Below are positions 1-8,682 of a stretch of 64,000 nucleotides of DNA, in pieces (position 1 is the stretch's first letter; the number at the start of each line of letters is the position of its first letter). The notes under the pieces were generated by a model, which saw only the letters and a list, made by a program, of their open reading frames with translations, did not search any database and was not told where the DNA came from. The stretch is taken from the NCBI RefSeq assembly GCF_001420695.1, contig NZ_LJJB01000010.1, forward strand, positions 1,737,114-1,801,113. Direction: 5' to 3'. The translations under genes were made by a program, and so were the position numbers. Source of the DNA: Brevibacillus choshinensis. GTDB lineage: Bacteria; Bacillota; Bacilli; Brevibacillales; Brevibacillaceae.

Positions 1-939
1 GGGAATCATCATCAATAGCATTTTCTTTAACGACATGAGACGATTTTCGATCGAATAGAAAAAAAGCATCAAAATAATAGCACTAATATAAACGCTTAAA
101 TCCTGCATCTTATAGGCTAGATCAAATGGAATTTGCGGCATGAACCTCAACAGGACCTTTTCACCGTAAACTAATTGACCCATCAATAGCGTCAGGATAT
201 ACAGACCACTATACAAATAAGTTTTGTCTTTCGTACGAAGGAAGAAAAAGCTGAGATGATACACCCCTAAAATAACGAGAATGATGACAGCAGCTAAATC
301 GCTGCCAATCTGAATGCCATTCAGAGTCGTGATATCCTCCGGCAGTCCAAATTGGATGGAATTAATGATTCCACCTGTGATATACATGTAGTTGGCTACT
401 TGAATCACGATCTCGATTTCCCGTGATTCGGTGTAAAAATACGTTGTGTAGGGTGTATTTCCTGGCGAGTGCGTTTCCAGGGTGGCTGCAGGATGACCAC
501 TGTTTCCCTCTACATTTCCATTGATAAACATCTGGTTAGACATACGGATATTACGGGTTTTTAGTCCGAGTATTTGGTTGGATTCCGGAACAATCACTCG
601 TAATCGATACGTTCCGTAGCCTTTCCTGCTCATTCCGCTTCCATCGTCATTTTTTCCTTTCCAGGTGCCCGGAACAGACAAATATCCAAGATCCGAGCGC
701 ACTCCTTTACGGAAATCTTCTGGCTCTAGCAGCTTCCCTTCATAAAACTCCCATTCCCCATCCAGATTAGCCAGGCCTTGATCATGGAAGTTCCACTCTG
801 ATAAATCCAGCACACCATTCTTTGCATGCGGGGAGTTCTGAACGGGCACTGTTTTCACGTAAATGACGAAGAACGTCACAACGGACAGAAAAAAAATGAA
901 GAGGATCCCGATGGTTTTGAGGTAATTCGCCCTGTTCAC
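1..939 (-). CDS. 7TMR-DISM-type membrane signalling protein, N-terminal part (runs off the window)
   Basis: An open frame reads leftward from a GTG at 939 and leaves the window, giving the first 313 residues. The GTG is chosen because GGAGGGGG lies about 8 bases upstream. After an N-terminal membrane segment (residues ~8-27) comes an extracytoplasmic jelly-roll-like region containing LDGEWEFYEG and YLSVPGTWKG. This arrangement is typical of the extracellular sensor of 7TM receptors with diverse intracellular signalling modules (7TMR-DISM). The first transmembrane helices of the 7TM bundle follow (LAAVIILVILGVYHLSFFFL onward). Such proteins sense small ligands outside the cell and usually end in a histidine kinase or GGDEF domain. 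That output domain lies outside the window, so the enzymatic activity is unknown. Confidence 0.8.
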   Translation of the reverse strand, partial: MNRANYLKTIGILFIFFLSVVTFFVIYVKTVPVQNSPHAKNGVLDLSEWNFHDQGLANLDGEWEFYEGKLLEPEDFRKGVRSDLGYLSVPGTWKGKNDDGSGMSRKGYGTYRLRVIVPESNQILGLKTRNIRMSNQMFINGNVEGNSGHPAATLETHSPGNTPYTTYFYTESREIEIVIQVANYMYITGGIINSIQFGLPEDITTLNGIQIGSDLAAVIILVILGVYHLSFFFLRTKDKTYLYSGLYILTLLMGQLVYGEKVLLRFMPQIPFDLAYKMQDLSVYISAIILMLFFYSIENRLMSLKKMLLMMIP

Positions 940-1110
940 TGTCGCTTCCCCCTCCACCGACATCTGGCATTCATCATGCTACCACCTTATCCTCACAAAT
1001 TACTCACAAGCTATTTTTCTCCGTCTTCGAAAAGATCGTATCACTTTTGGAAGAATTCGGGTACAAAGATCATACAGACAAGGAAATAGCCTAGACCCAA
1101 ACCTTGCTTG

Positions 1111-1147
1111 AAAAAAAACAGCCGAGTGAACAATCTCACTGGGCTGC
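1111..1147 (-). terminator. Rho-independent terminator after the phosphoribosyltransferase/permease operon
   Basis: On the minus strand a stem of AGCC.AGTGA pairing with TCACT.GGCT is followed by eight T residues. It sits about 50 bases past the stop codon of the phosphoribosyltransferase gene. Confidence 0.8.
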
Positions 1148-1196
1148 CTGATCAGATGTCCTCTCTCTTGCAAGGGGACGGACCTCGTTTTCGATT

Positions 1197-1742
1197 TTAC
1201 TTGTGTGGAAACAGTGGTAGCTCCTGCAGAAACAGGATATCTGTGCGCTCAGCGGCATTTCCTTCTGCGAGGATCGCTGCTCTCGCCACGACGTTGCCAC
1301 CCGCTTGAACGACCAAATCTTCGATGGCCTGCAACGATTTACCGGTACTGATTACATCATCGATAATCGCGACACGTTTTCCCGCGATTTCCTTGGCATC
1401 GGCCCCATCGAGGCACAAGACCTGTGCTTTTTGTGTCGTGATAGAAACCACTTCGTTCACCAACGGGGATTCCATGTAAGGCTTGATGCTTTTTCGTGCT
1501 ACATAGTACTTTTTCAATTTCAGCAGACGGGCTACCTCATAGACGAGGGGAATTCCTTTTGCCTCCGCAGTAATCAGCACGTCCACTTCAGGAAGCTTCT
1601 CTACGAGAAGAGGTGCCGCTGCCGCAACCAGCTCTGCATCACCGAGAATGACAAAGCTAGCAATGCTCAGATCTTCCGCGATCGGCATGATTGGCAGCTC
1701 ACGGGTGACTCCTGCTACTTCGAGTGTATACGTCTTTTCCAT
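1197..1742 (-). CDS. Adenine phosphoribosyltransferase-like purine PRTase
   Basis: This 181-residue type I phosphoribosyltransferase carries the PRPP-binding loop VAIIDDVISTGKSL at about residues 123-136. Members transfer a phosphoribosyl group from PRPP to a purine base, releasing pyrophosphate, in cytoplasmic purine salvage. The length and the segment VLITAEAKGIPLVYEVA resemble adenine PRTases (Apt), but the canonical chromosomal apt lies elsewhere in Bacillales, so this is probably a paralogue and the base it uses is uncertain. A strong AGGAGGGAG precedes the ATG. It follows the purine permease gene by 11 bases, so import and activation of a base are probably co-expressed. Confidence 0.85.
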   Translation of the reverse strand: MEKTYTLEVAGVTRELPIMPIAEDLSIASFVILGDAELVAAAAPLLVEKLPEVDVLITAEAKGIPLVYEVARLLKLKKYYVARKSIKPYMESPLVNEVVSITTQKAQVLCLDGADAKEIAGKRVAIIDDVISTGKSLQAIEDLVVQAGGNVVARAAILAEGNAAERTDILFLQELPLFPHK

Positions 1743-1753
1743 GTTGCTCCCTC

Positions 1754-2815
1754 CTACATTCCAAATAGACTAATCAACGCTCTCATCAACAAACCTGCCA
1801 GCATTCCAAAGAATGGATCGGAAATCGCTGTAACAACCATTGTCATACCGCCTACCAGACCAGAAGACGCGTCGCCACCAGTCAAAGCAGCTGTTGCATT
1901 ACCAGGAACCGTAACGATGGCACCCAGTACAAACAAGAAGCCAGAGATCGATTCGCTCGGAATGAAGCGACCGATTTTCGGCAGCAAGCCTGCAAACAGG
2001 ATCGCAGCCATCAGCACCATCATCAGCACACCAGACGCAACCGGGTGAGGTGCCCCAGAAGTAGCGGAGATAATCGCCTCAACTGGCGCACCACCGAACA
2101 AAGCAGAAACCATATCAGCAACGCTACTAATGACGGAGAGCGTATCGATGTTTACATCCGCTTTCGCAATTTCACCGTTAATTTGACCAAACGCGATATT
2201 GGCTCCGATGTTGAGACATACCATCGCCATCGCCCCGCGCAGGATCGCAGGTGAGAACGTCAATTTCTGCAAGACGAGACGATCATTCGCTACTGGCTGA
2301 ATAGGGCTTCCCTGCTTCAGAAAATAAGATACCGCACTGGACAGGATGACAGAGACGGTTACCGTATAAACCAGGTCTTTCGTCAAGAAGTAAGTAAGAA
2401 GACCGGATGCCATGGAGCTGATCCCGACTGCCATGTTGTTGCGTGCCATGTCCCACGATACGCGAGCCAGCATGATCCCCACACCGGCCATCATGCCATT
2501 CGTAATAACCGGGCCAATAAAGTCCACGATCTTCTCCAGAAAACCAAACAGACCGATGATGGTCATGATGATTCCCCCGACAAAAATCATCGATAGCCGC
2601 TCTTTCATGCTTTTTCCGATTGTTCCCGCCAGCGTAATCGTCTCTGCTTGATACGAAACGACTGCTACTGAACCCGTGACCGCGTTTCCGGCTGCCCCTA
2701 CGAGAAAAGCAAGCGCAGTCGGAACGGATGCAAAACCGAGAGATAAGGCCAACAAACCTTGCGGCAAACCGTTCAAGACCACGCTAAGTGCCGCGATAAT
2801 GTCCTTCCATTCCAT
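1754..2815 (-). CDS. NCS2-family purine/nucleobase permease
   Basis: A 353-residue polytopic membrane protein with about ten hydrophobic segments. Its sequence fits the NCS2 (solute carrier 23-like) nucleobase transporter group. It begins directly with a hydrophobic stretch, and the membrane segments cover almost the whole length. At 353 residues it is shorter than typical NCS2 permeases (about 430-450), yet the frame is intact and preceded by AAGGAGAG, so it looks like a natural short subfamily. The downstream phosphoribosyltransferase gene supports a purine substrate. I see no purine riboswitch in the 220 bases upstream. Confidence 0.8.
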   Translation of the reverse strand: MEWKDIIAALSVVLNGLPQGLLALSLGFASVPTALAFLVGAAGNAVTGSVAVVSYQAETITLAGTIGKSMKERLSMIFVGGIIMTIIGLFGFLEKIVDFIGPVITNGMMAGVGIMLARVSWDMARNNMAVGISSMASGLLTYFLTKDLVYTVTVSVILSSAVSYFLKQGSPIQPVANDRLVLQKLTFSPAILRGAMAMVCLNIGANIAFGQINGEIAKADVNIDTLSVISSVADMVSALFGGAPVEAIISATSGAPHPVASGVLMMVLMAAILFAGLLPKIGRFIPSESISGFLFVLGAIVTVPGNATAALTGGDASSGLVGGMTMVVTAISDPFFGMLAGLLMRALISLFGM

Positions 2816-3034
2816 CTTTCTCTCTCCTTCTCTAATAAATAATAATGTCCGTTAAATTTCACAAAGGTTAAATTATCATAAAATCCGATCTATATCAATT
2901 GTTTAATAATCTAACTTTCGTGTTTTTGTCGTTTCATCTCATCGCAGCTCTATTAACGTTCAATATATACAGTTATAAAACGAACGTTTTCTTTTGTGCA
3001 GAAAATGTATTTTTCTTGCAAATATACTCGCAAT

Positions 3035-3077
3035 AAAAAAAGCACGAGCAAGATCTGTTGATCTCACCCATGCTTTT
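3035..3077 (-). terminator. Terminator of the BceAB-type transporter operon
   Basis: The minus strand reads a long imperfect stem (AAAGCA, then GGTGAGATC pairing with GATCTTGCTC, then TGC) followed by a run of seven T residues. It lies a few bases after the permease stop codon at 3083. Confidence 0.85.
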
Positions 3078-3082
3078 CTCCT

Positions 3083-4966
3083 TTAGGCTTCTTTCGGCAG
3101 GACAATTCCCCGGTAGAGCTGTACCGTAATCCAATAGTAAATGGCGTAAATCCCAACAAAAATCAAGGTTGGCGCCCAAATGTTTGCGTATGGGTCAAGC
3201 AAGATGACCGAGAACATTTCCATTCCTACCAGGACATGCAGCAAGCCCATCAATGCAGGGAAAATGAACACGAGGAACAGCTCTTTGTAGATCGACCCTA
3301 CCAGCCATGCTTTGCGCACACCAATCTTTCGCAGCATCTTGTAGCGTTCGCGGTCCCTGCTGGCTCCCGAGAGAATTTTGAACATCAGGCAGCTTGCCAT
3401 CATCGCCAGAAAGGCAATTCCCAGGAAGAAGCCCATAAACATCGTTCCGCTCGTAAATGCATACAGGCTTTCGTACATGCTGTATTTGGTCGACAGCATC
3501 TCGCTGTCGTTGTCGGTCGCGAAAGGCGCGATTCGTTCCATTTGTCGTTGATCCATGGCTTTCAGCTCGGCCTTGTACTTCCCAAAGTCATCGACTCTCA
3601 CCAAAAGCAGTGTGTGTTCCTCGCCTGTAATGCCATCGTAAGTAGGACCATCTACGATGCGAATGCTTTTGTCATCCAGCATCGAGTAGCTCGAAACAAA
3701 CTCGTTGCGGATCGTTTTCTCCCATTCTTCGGGAATCTGCTCCATCGCAGCTGTGCCTGCTTGCTCCGATTTTTCGTTCATGCTGTATGCGGAGGCCGGC
3801 AGCTGCGTCGATACCCGTTTTGGTTGAATGTCAGGATCGTAGGCTCCCATACTGTTCGAGGAGATCAGAGGCGGATGTGCGAGCAAATCGTCTTTGGCGT
3901 AATAGATCACATCGCCATCCACTTTGTATCGATACGTGAGCTGCTCTTCTACCGTCATGCTCTTGATCGACTCGAAATCAGCCGGTGTCGGGTCCTGAAG
4001 TGTGATGTCATAGACATGCGCGACACCCGCAATCAGAGAGACGTTTTGCTGGAAGGCAAGTCCGCCTGCCATCGCTCCCACCCCTAGCGCGATCAGCATC
4101 GCAACAGTCGCCAGCACCTTGGTCAGATTGTTCACGCGAAAACGAAGCTGAGCAAACGTAAAGGCATTCAACTTTTGGTCATTCCACTTTTGATTCTTTT
4201 TCAGTAGCTGCATAAACATGGGCAACAAAGAAATAAAAACCATATACGTCCCGATAGTCGTTGCTACTGCTCCAATGATAAAGCCAAACGCTACCAGCTC
4301 CCTCAGGTGATAGAGGGAAACGTATCCTACTGTCACAAGGACTAGCCCCAGCAAAGCAACCAGCACGGTTCGAACCCCTGTCGCTTTTACCCGGTCATGC
4401 TGCTGTTCGGCACGGATGAGATCCAGCTCGGTCGCACGCGCCAGACGAATAGCGTTTACCGTAGATGTCAGGAAGAACAGCACTAAAAAGAATCCACTCG
4501 TCATGAGCAGAGCAGGCACATAAAAGGGCTGATATCCCTCTGCCGAAATGTCCAATTGGCTCATCAGCATCCTGCCGATTCCACTGGCGAGTCCGATCCC
4601 TACGATGCTTCCAACGATAATGGACAGGATGCCCATTGTCAGTGTTTCCAGGAACAGAATCTGGCTGATCTTACCTTTCTTTGCTCCCAATACCCTGTAC
4701 ATCCCCAGCTCTTTGCGCCGGAGGGAAAGCAGGAATGAGTTGGCGTAAAAAATATAGAAGATCGTAATAAACGCCAGAAGAAATGCGCCCACATTAAAAA
4801 CCAGCTGTATGGAACTGATCAGCGAATTCTCCCGGGTATACTCGCTGTTGAGTGCGAGCGTCTGAAACATATAGAAAATTGAGATGGAGATGACCAGCCC
4901 CACGAGCAGGATCAGATAGTCCTTCATCATTTTTCGCATGCTCGATAACGATAGCTTCAGTAACAT
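3083..4966 (-). CDS. ABC transporter permease of the BceB/FtsX type
   Basis: This 627-residue protein has the layout of BceB-type permeases: an N-terminal helix, three more helices with a charged loop, a second block, and a large extracytoplasmic domain at about residues 305-515. Three C-terminal helices carry the FtsX-type permease signature. BceAB-type systems move or disengage peptide antibiotics that target lipid II cycle intermediates, and often act as the sensor for a partner histidine kinase. The start has AGGAGGGG in front. The ATPase gene ends 12 bases upstream, so the two form an operon. Unlike classic bce loci there is no response regulator or kinase gene beside it. The identity of the exported compound cannot be read from the sequence. 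Confidence 0.85.
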   Translation of the reverse strand: MLLKLSLSSMRKMMKDYLILLVGLVISISIFYMFQTLALNSEYTRENSLISSIQLVFNVGAFLLAFITIFYIFYANSFLLSLRRKELGMYRVLGAKKGKISQILFLETLTMGILSIIVGSIVGIGLASGIGRMLMSQLDISAEGYQPFYVPALLMTSGFFLVLFFLTSTVNAIRLARATELDLIRAEQQHDRVKATGVRTVLVALLGLVLVTVGYVSLYHLRELVAFGFIIGAVATTIGTYMVFISLLPMFMQLLKKNQKWNDQKLNAFTFAQLRFRVNNLTKVLATVAMLIALGVGAMAGGLAFQQNVSLIAGVAHVYDITLQDPTPADFESIKSMTVEEQLTYRYKVDGDVIYYAKDDLLAHPPLISSNSMGAYDPDIQPKRVSTQLPASAYSMNEKSEQAGTAAMEQIPEEWEKTIRNEFVSSYSMLDDKSIRIVDGPTYDGITGEEHTLLLVRVDDFGKYKAELKAMDQRQMERIAPFATDNDSEMLSTKYSMYESLYAFTSGTMFMGFFLGIAFLAMMASCLMFKILSGASRDRERYKMLRKIGVRKAWLVGSIYKELFLVFIFPALMGLLHVLVGMEMFSVILLDPYANIWAPTLIFVGIYAIYYWITVQLYRGIVLPKEA

Positions 4967-4978
4967 TCTTATCCCCTC

Positions 4979-5746
4979 CTAGTGCAGATCATGTGATGCA
5001 CCAAGCTCGGCAAGTACATCCAGAATTTGTTTGAAAAAAGATTGTCGGTCTTCCGTGCGATGAATTTCTTTGTACAGGCTTCCGTCCTGAATGAACAAGA
5101 TGCGCTTGCAATAGCTTGCGCTGAATGCGTCATGCGTGACCATCAAGATCGAGACCTTCTGGTTTTCATTCAAATCGCTCATGGTTTCCAGCAGGCTCTT
5201 TGCATTTTTTGAATCGAGTGCACCAGTCGGCTCGTCTGCTAACAAAATAGCAGGCTCATGGACCAGAGCTCGTGCCGCTGCCGCCCTTTGCTTTTGTCCG
5301 CCGGAGACTTGTACCGGGTATTTTTGCAGCAGTTCCGCGATCCCTACCGTTTCAGCTACCTTTTTCACTTTTTTCCCGATCTCTTGGGAAGACACCCCTT
5401 GCAGAGATAGAGGCAACGCGATGTTTTCGTACAACGACAAGTTCTCCAACAGGTTGAAGTCCTGAAAGATAAATCCGAGCCGCTGGGAACGGAAATCGGC
5501 CAGCTGATTCTGATTCATTTTGGTAATATCCGTCCCGGCGATCTCAATCAACCCTTCGCTCGGCCGATCGAGTGTCGAAATGACGTTTAAAAGCGTTGTT
5601 TTACCCGATCCGGAAGGTCCCATGATCCCGACGAACTCTCCCTCCTGTATGTTCAACGAAACGCCTTTTAATGCATGGGATTGGCTTTCTCCCTTTGTCC
5701 CGTATATTTTTTGTACCTTTTTGACTTCTAGGACAGATGTTTTCAT
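4979..5746 (-). CDS. ABC transporter ATP-binding protein of the BceA/LolD type
   Basis: A 255-residue ATPase with Walker A (GPSGSGKTT, ~43-51), signature VSGGQKQR (~147) and Walker B plus D-loop (LLADEPTGALD, ~170). It powers the neighbouring BceB-type permease at the inner face of the membrane. The start at 5746 (MKTSVLEVKK) is preferred over an in-frame ATG 30 bases upstream because GGGGGAA sits just before it. Its stop is 12 bases from the permease start. A palindrome CTAAC-A-GTTAG about 100 bases upstream may be an operator, but this is only suggested by symmetry. Confidence 0.9.
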   Translation of the reverse strand: MKTSVLEVKKVQKIYGTKGESQSHALKGVSLNIQEGEFVGIMGPSGSGKTTLLNVISTLDRPSEGLIEIAGTDITKMNQNQLADFRSQRLGFIFQDFNLLENLSLYENIALPLSLQGVSSQEIGKKVKKVAETVGIAELLQKYPVQVSGGQKQRAAAARALVHEPAILLADEPTGALDSKNAKSLLETMSDLNENQKVSILMVTHDAFSASYCKRILFIQDGSLYKEIHRTEDRQSFFKQILDVLAELGASHDLH

Positions 5747-5867
5747 GTCGTGTTCCCCCTTCTCCCAATTGAGCAAATACCGATCTTGCTTTTTTCAACG
5801 TTTCTAACTGTACCGATTTTCCAGCGGGGGTGCCATTGATCTACCTAACAGTTAGCTTACTTTTTTG

Positions 5868-5895
5868 TAAGAAAACTTTTATCGAAGCCTGCTCA
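5868..5895. repeat. Direct repeat copy 1 (28 bp)
   Basis: The 28-bp unit starting TAAGAAAACTTTTATC and ending AAGCCTGCTCA recurs at 5978-6005 with a single mismatch (G/T at unit position 17). The two copies are exactly 110 bases apart, start to start. Function unknown; it may be a dispersed repeat or a duplicated regulatory element. Confidence 0.85.
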
Positions 5896-5938
5896 AGGAT
5901 GAACGACCGCGTTGTAGCGGAAAGTTTCCATGCGCTCC

Positions 5939-5970
5939 AGAAATGATAAGCGATACGCTTATCCATTTCT
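5939..5970. repeat. Long imperfect hairpin between the two direct repeats
   Basis: AGAAATG-ATAAGCG pairs with CGCTTAT-C-CATTTCT, a 14-bp stem with one bulged base and a loop of three. There is no T-run on either side, so it is not an obvious terminator. It lies between the two copies of the 28-bp repeat. Confidence 0.7.
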
Positions 5971-5977
5971 TATACGT

Positions 5978-6005
5978 TAAGAAAACTTTTATCTAAGCCT
6001 GCTCA
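5978..6005. repeat. Direct repeat copy 2 (28 bp)
   Basis: Second copy of the unit at 5868-5895, with 27 of 28 bases identical. The spacer between the transporter operon and the small secreted protein gene (5747-6105) contains only these repeats, hairpins and a terminator. I see no gene in it. Confidence 0.85.
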
Positions 6006-6007
6006 TG

Positions 6008-6035
6008 AAAAAAAGACATGGAATCGTTCCATGTC
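6008..6035 (-). terminator. Terminator downstream of the small secreted protein gene
   Basis: On the minus strand the perfect 9-bp stem GACATGGAA / TTCCATGTC with a 3-base loop is followed by seven T residues. It is the third hairpin after the stop codon at 6106. Confidence 0.8.
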
Positions 6036-6061
6036 TCATGCCTTTTTCATAAACGCGGATG

Positions 6062-6104
6062 TGACCGCTTGCGGTCAAACAAAACGGTCAAGACCGTTTT
6101 GTTT
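6062..6104 (-). repeat. Two tandem perfect hairpins directly after the stop codon
   Basis: Reading leftward from the stop codon, AAACAAAACGGTC pairs with GACCGTTTTGTTT (13 bp, loop of two). A second stem, TGACCGC / GCGGTCA (loop of two), follows immediately. Neither is followed by a T-run; the terminator comes further on. They may protect the 3' end of the message. Confidence 0.75.
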
Positions 6105-6105
6105 G

Positions 6106-6762
6106 TCAGGAAAATAGATTGGGAAATTGCTTGATGATCCCTTCCGATAGGGTGTCTGCCACGACTAAACTATTCTCTTCCCCCTGATCAAATGCAAGTA
6201 TGTCTGCATTTCCATCCTTGTTCAGCCTGGCTTCCACCACATCGGTGACCTGCTGCAGCTGCGTATGGAGCAAATCTCTCAATTCGTTCAAGGTCCAATT
6301 CATGTTGAGGCCACTGAGGAGATTGGCGATGTCATCCGCATTTAGGTACCAGTTTGTATAGAGCGTTTTTAAATCTAACTGCTGCTGGTTTTTCGCTGCC
6401 TCCACGATCTTTTCCGCGATAAAAATATGTTGCTTTAACAGCTCTGTCAGCTGATCGCCGACCGCCTCTCCGTAATATGGCTTAAAGGCATTTCCGATGT
6501 CTTCCTGATTTTTCAACAGCTTGGCCAGCACCTGACTCTGGTCCTCCAGCCCTGCTGTAGCACTGACGACGTAATTTCGAGTCCAGAGTGTTTGATCAGT
6601 CCAGAGCTTTCTCATCTCTTCTCGTAGCTTTACGGCGGCCGAGCTTATCCCTTCTGTTTGCTCTACCTCCTCCGCTACTTCTTGTCCTTTCGTAGCGGTT
6701 GCGGGAAGGAACAGAGCCGCACTGAGTAAGAACGCGATGATCCTGTGAAGCTTTCTTTTCAT
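6106..6762 (-). CDS. Small secreted or lipid-free exported protein of unknown function
   Basis: A 218-residue protein that begins MKRKLHRIIAFLLSAALFLP, a clear signal peptide with probable cleavage near ATA-TKG (residue ~25). The remainder is mostly helical and rich in aromatic and amide residues, with phrases such as LWTDQTLWTRNY, YYGEAVGDQL and NWYLNADDIANLL. I recall similar exported proteins in other Bacilli without an assigned function. The start at 6762 is set by GGAGGAG at the proper distance; an upstream in-frame ATG would bury the signal peptide. It stands alone, transcribed away from gdhA, with its own hairpins and terminator. Confidence 0.75.
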   Translation of the reverse strand: MKRKLHRIIAFLLSAALFLPATATKGQEVAEEVEQTEGISSAAVKLREEMRKLWTDQTLWTRNYVVSATAGLEDQSQVLAKLLKNQEDIGNAFKPYYGEAVGDQLTELLKQHIFIAEKIVEAAKNQQQLDLKTLYTNWYLNADDIANLLSGLNMNWTLNELRDLLHTQLQQVTDVVEARLNKDGNADILAFDQGEENSLVVADTLSEGIIKQFPNLFS

Positions 6763-6917
6763 GGTAGATCTCCTCCATCTCACATGTTTCTGGAAAGGCC
6801 CCACCTTATTTTCGACAAACACAGATATTCCATCCCCTTTTTCTCCCTCCAAGCAAAAAGACACCTCACGCAAAGCAACCCATCTCAAAATGGCATCAAT
6901 TTTAACCAATATTCATA

Positions 6918-6946
6918 TTGTTTCGATTGATTTTCAATTATACAAT
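6918..6946 (+). promoter_or_regulatory. Putative sigma-A promoter of gdhA
   Basis: TTGTTT and TACAAT are separated by 17 bases, about 75 bases upstream of the gdhA start. The surrounding sequence is AT-rich. The assignment is by consensus only. Confidence 0.45.
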
Positions 6947-6988
6947 ACACCAAAGCAAACCAAACACGTGAGGCACCCGAGAATATAG

Positions 6989-8413
<1,425 letters not shown>

Positions 8414-8457
8414 GGCAACACCCCCTCCGTCCCCATGCCACCGGGCGTAAATAAATG

Positions 8458-8496
8458 AAAGGACAGCTACAAATCAGCTGTCCTTGTTTCTTTTTC
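8458..8496 (+). terminator. Terminator of gdhA
   Basis: AAGGACAGCT pairs perfectly with AGCTGTCCTT around a 7-base loop, followed by a T-rich tract. Confidence 0.9.
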
Positions 8497-8612
8497 CTGC
8501 CCCGTTTCATCGATTTCGTTGGCTTGTATGCTCTTTTGGATATGCAGAAAATGCTTTCTCAGTCGATCCTCGATAATTCGTGGTTGTTCCTTTTTCAAGA
8601 GGTACGCGATAT

Positions 8613-8637
8613 AAAACAGCCCTGTTTCCAAGGCTGT
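8613..8637 (-). terminator. Terminator of the YhgE/Pip gene
   Basis: The minus strand has ACAGCC pairing with GGCTGT around a 10-base loop, followed by TTTTATATC. It lies about 45 bases past the stop codon at 8683. Confidence 0.65.
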
Positions 8638-8682
8638 CTTCTTTGTTTTTTTCTATATTTTACCATATTCTTCGAACCTTCA

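Noticed and set aside
1305-2048. 247-codon plus-strand frame
   Set aside because: It is antisense to the phosphoribosyltransferase and permease genes, has no ribosome site, and its protein resembles nothing.
2816-3034. Purine riboswitch or PurBox pair upstream of the purine permease
   Set aside because: No purine-riboswitch core is readable. A CGAAC at 2981 resembles one PurBox but there is no inverted partner at the required 30-base spacing.
3236-4087. 283-codon plus-strand frame
   Set aside because: Antisense to the BceB-type permease; composition is that of a complementary-strand shadow.
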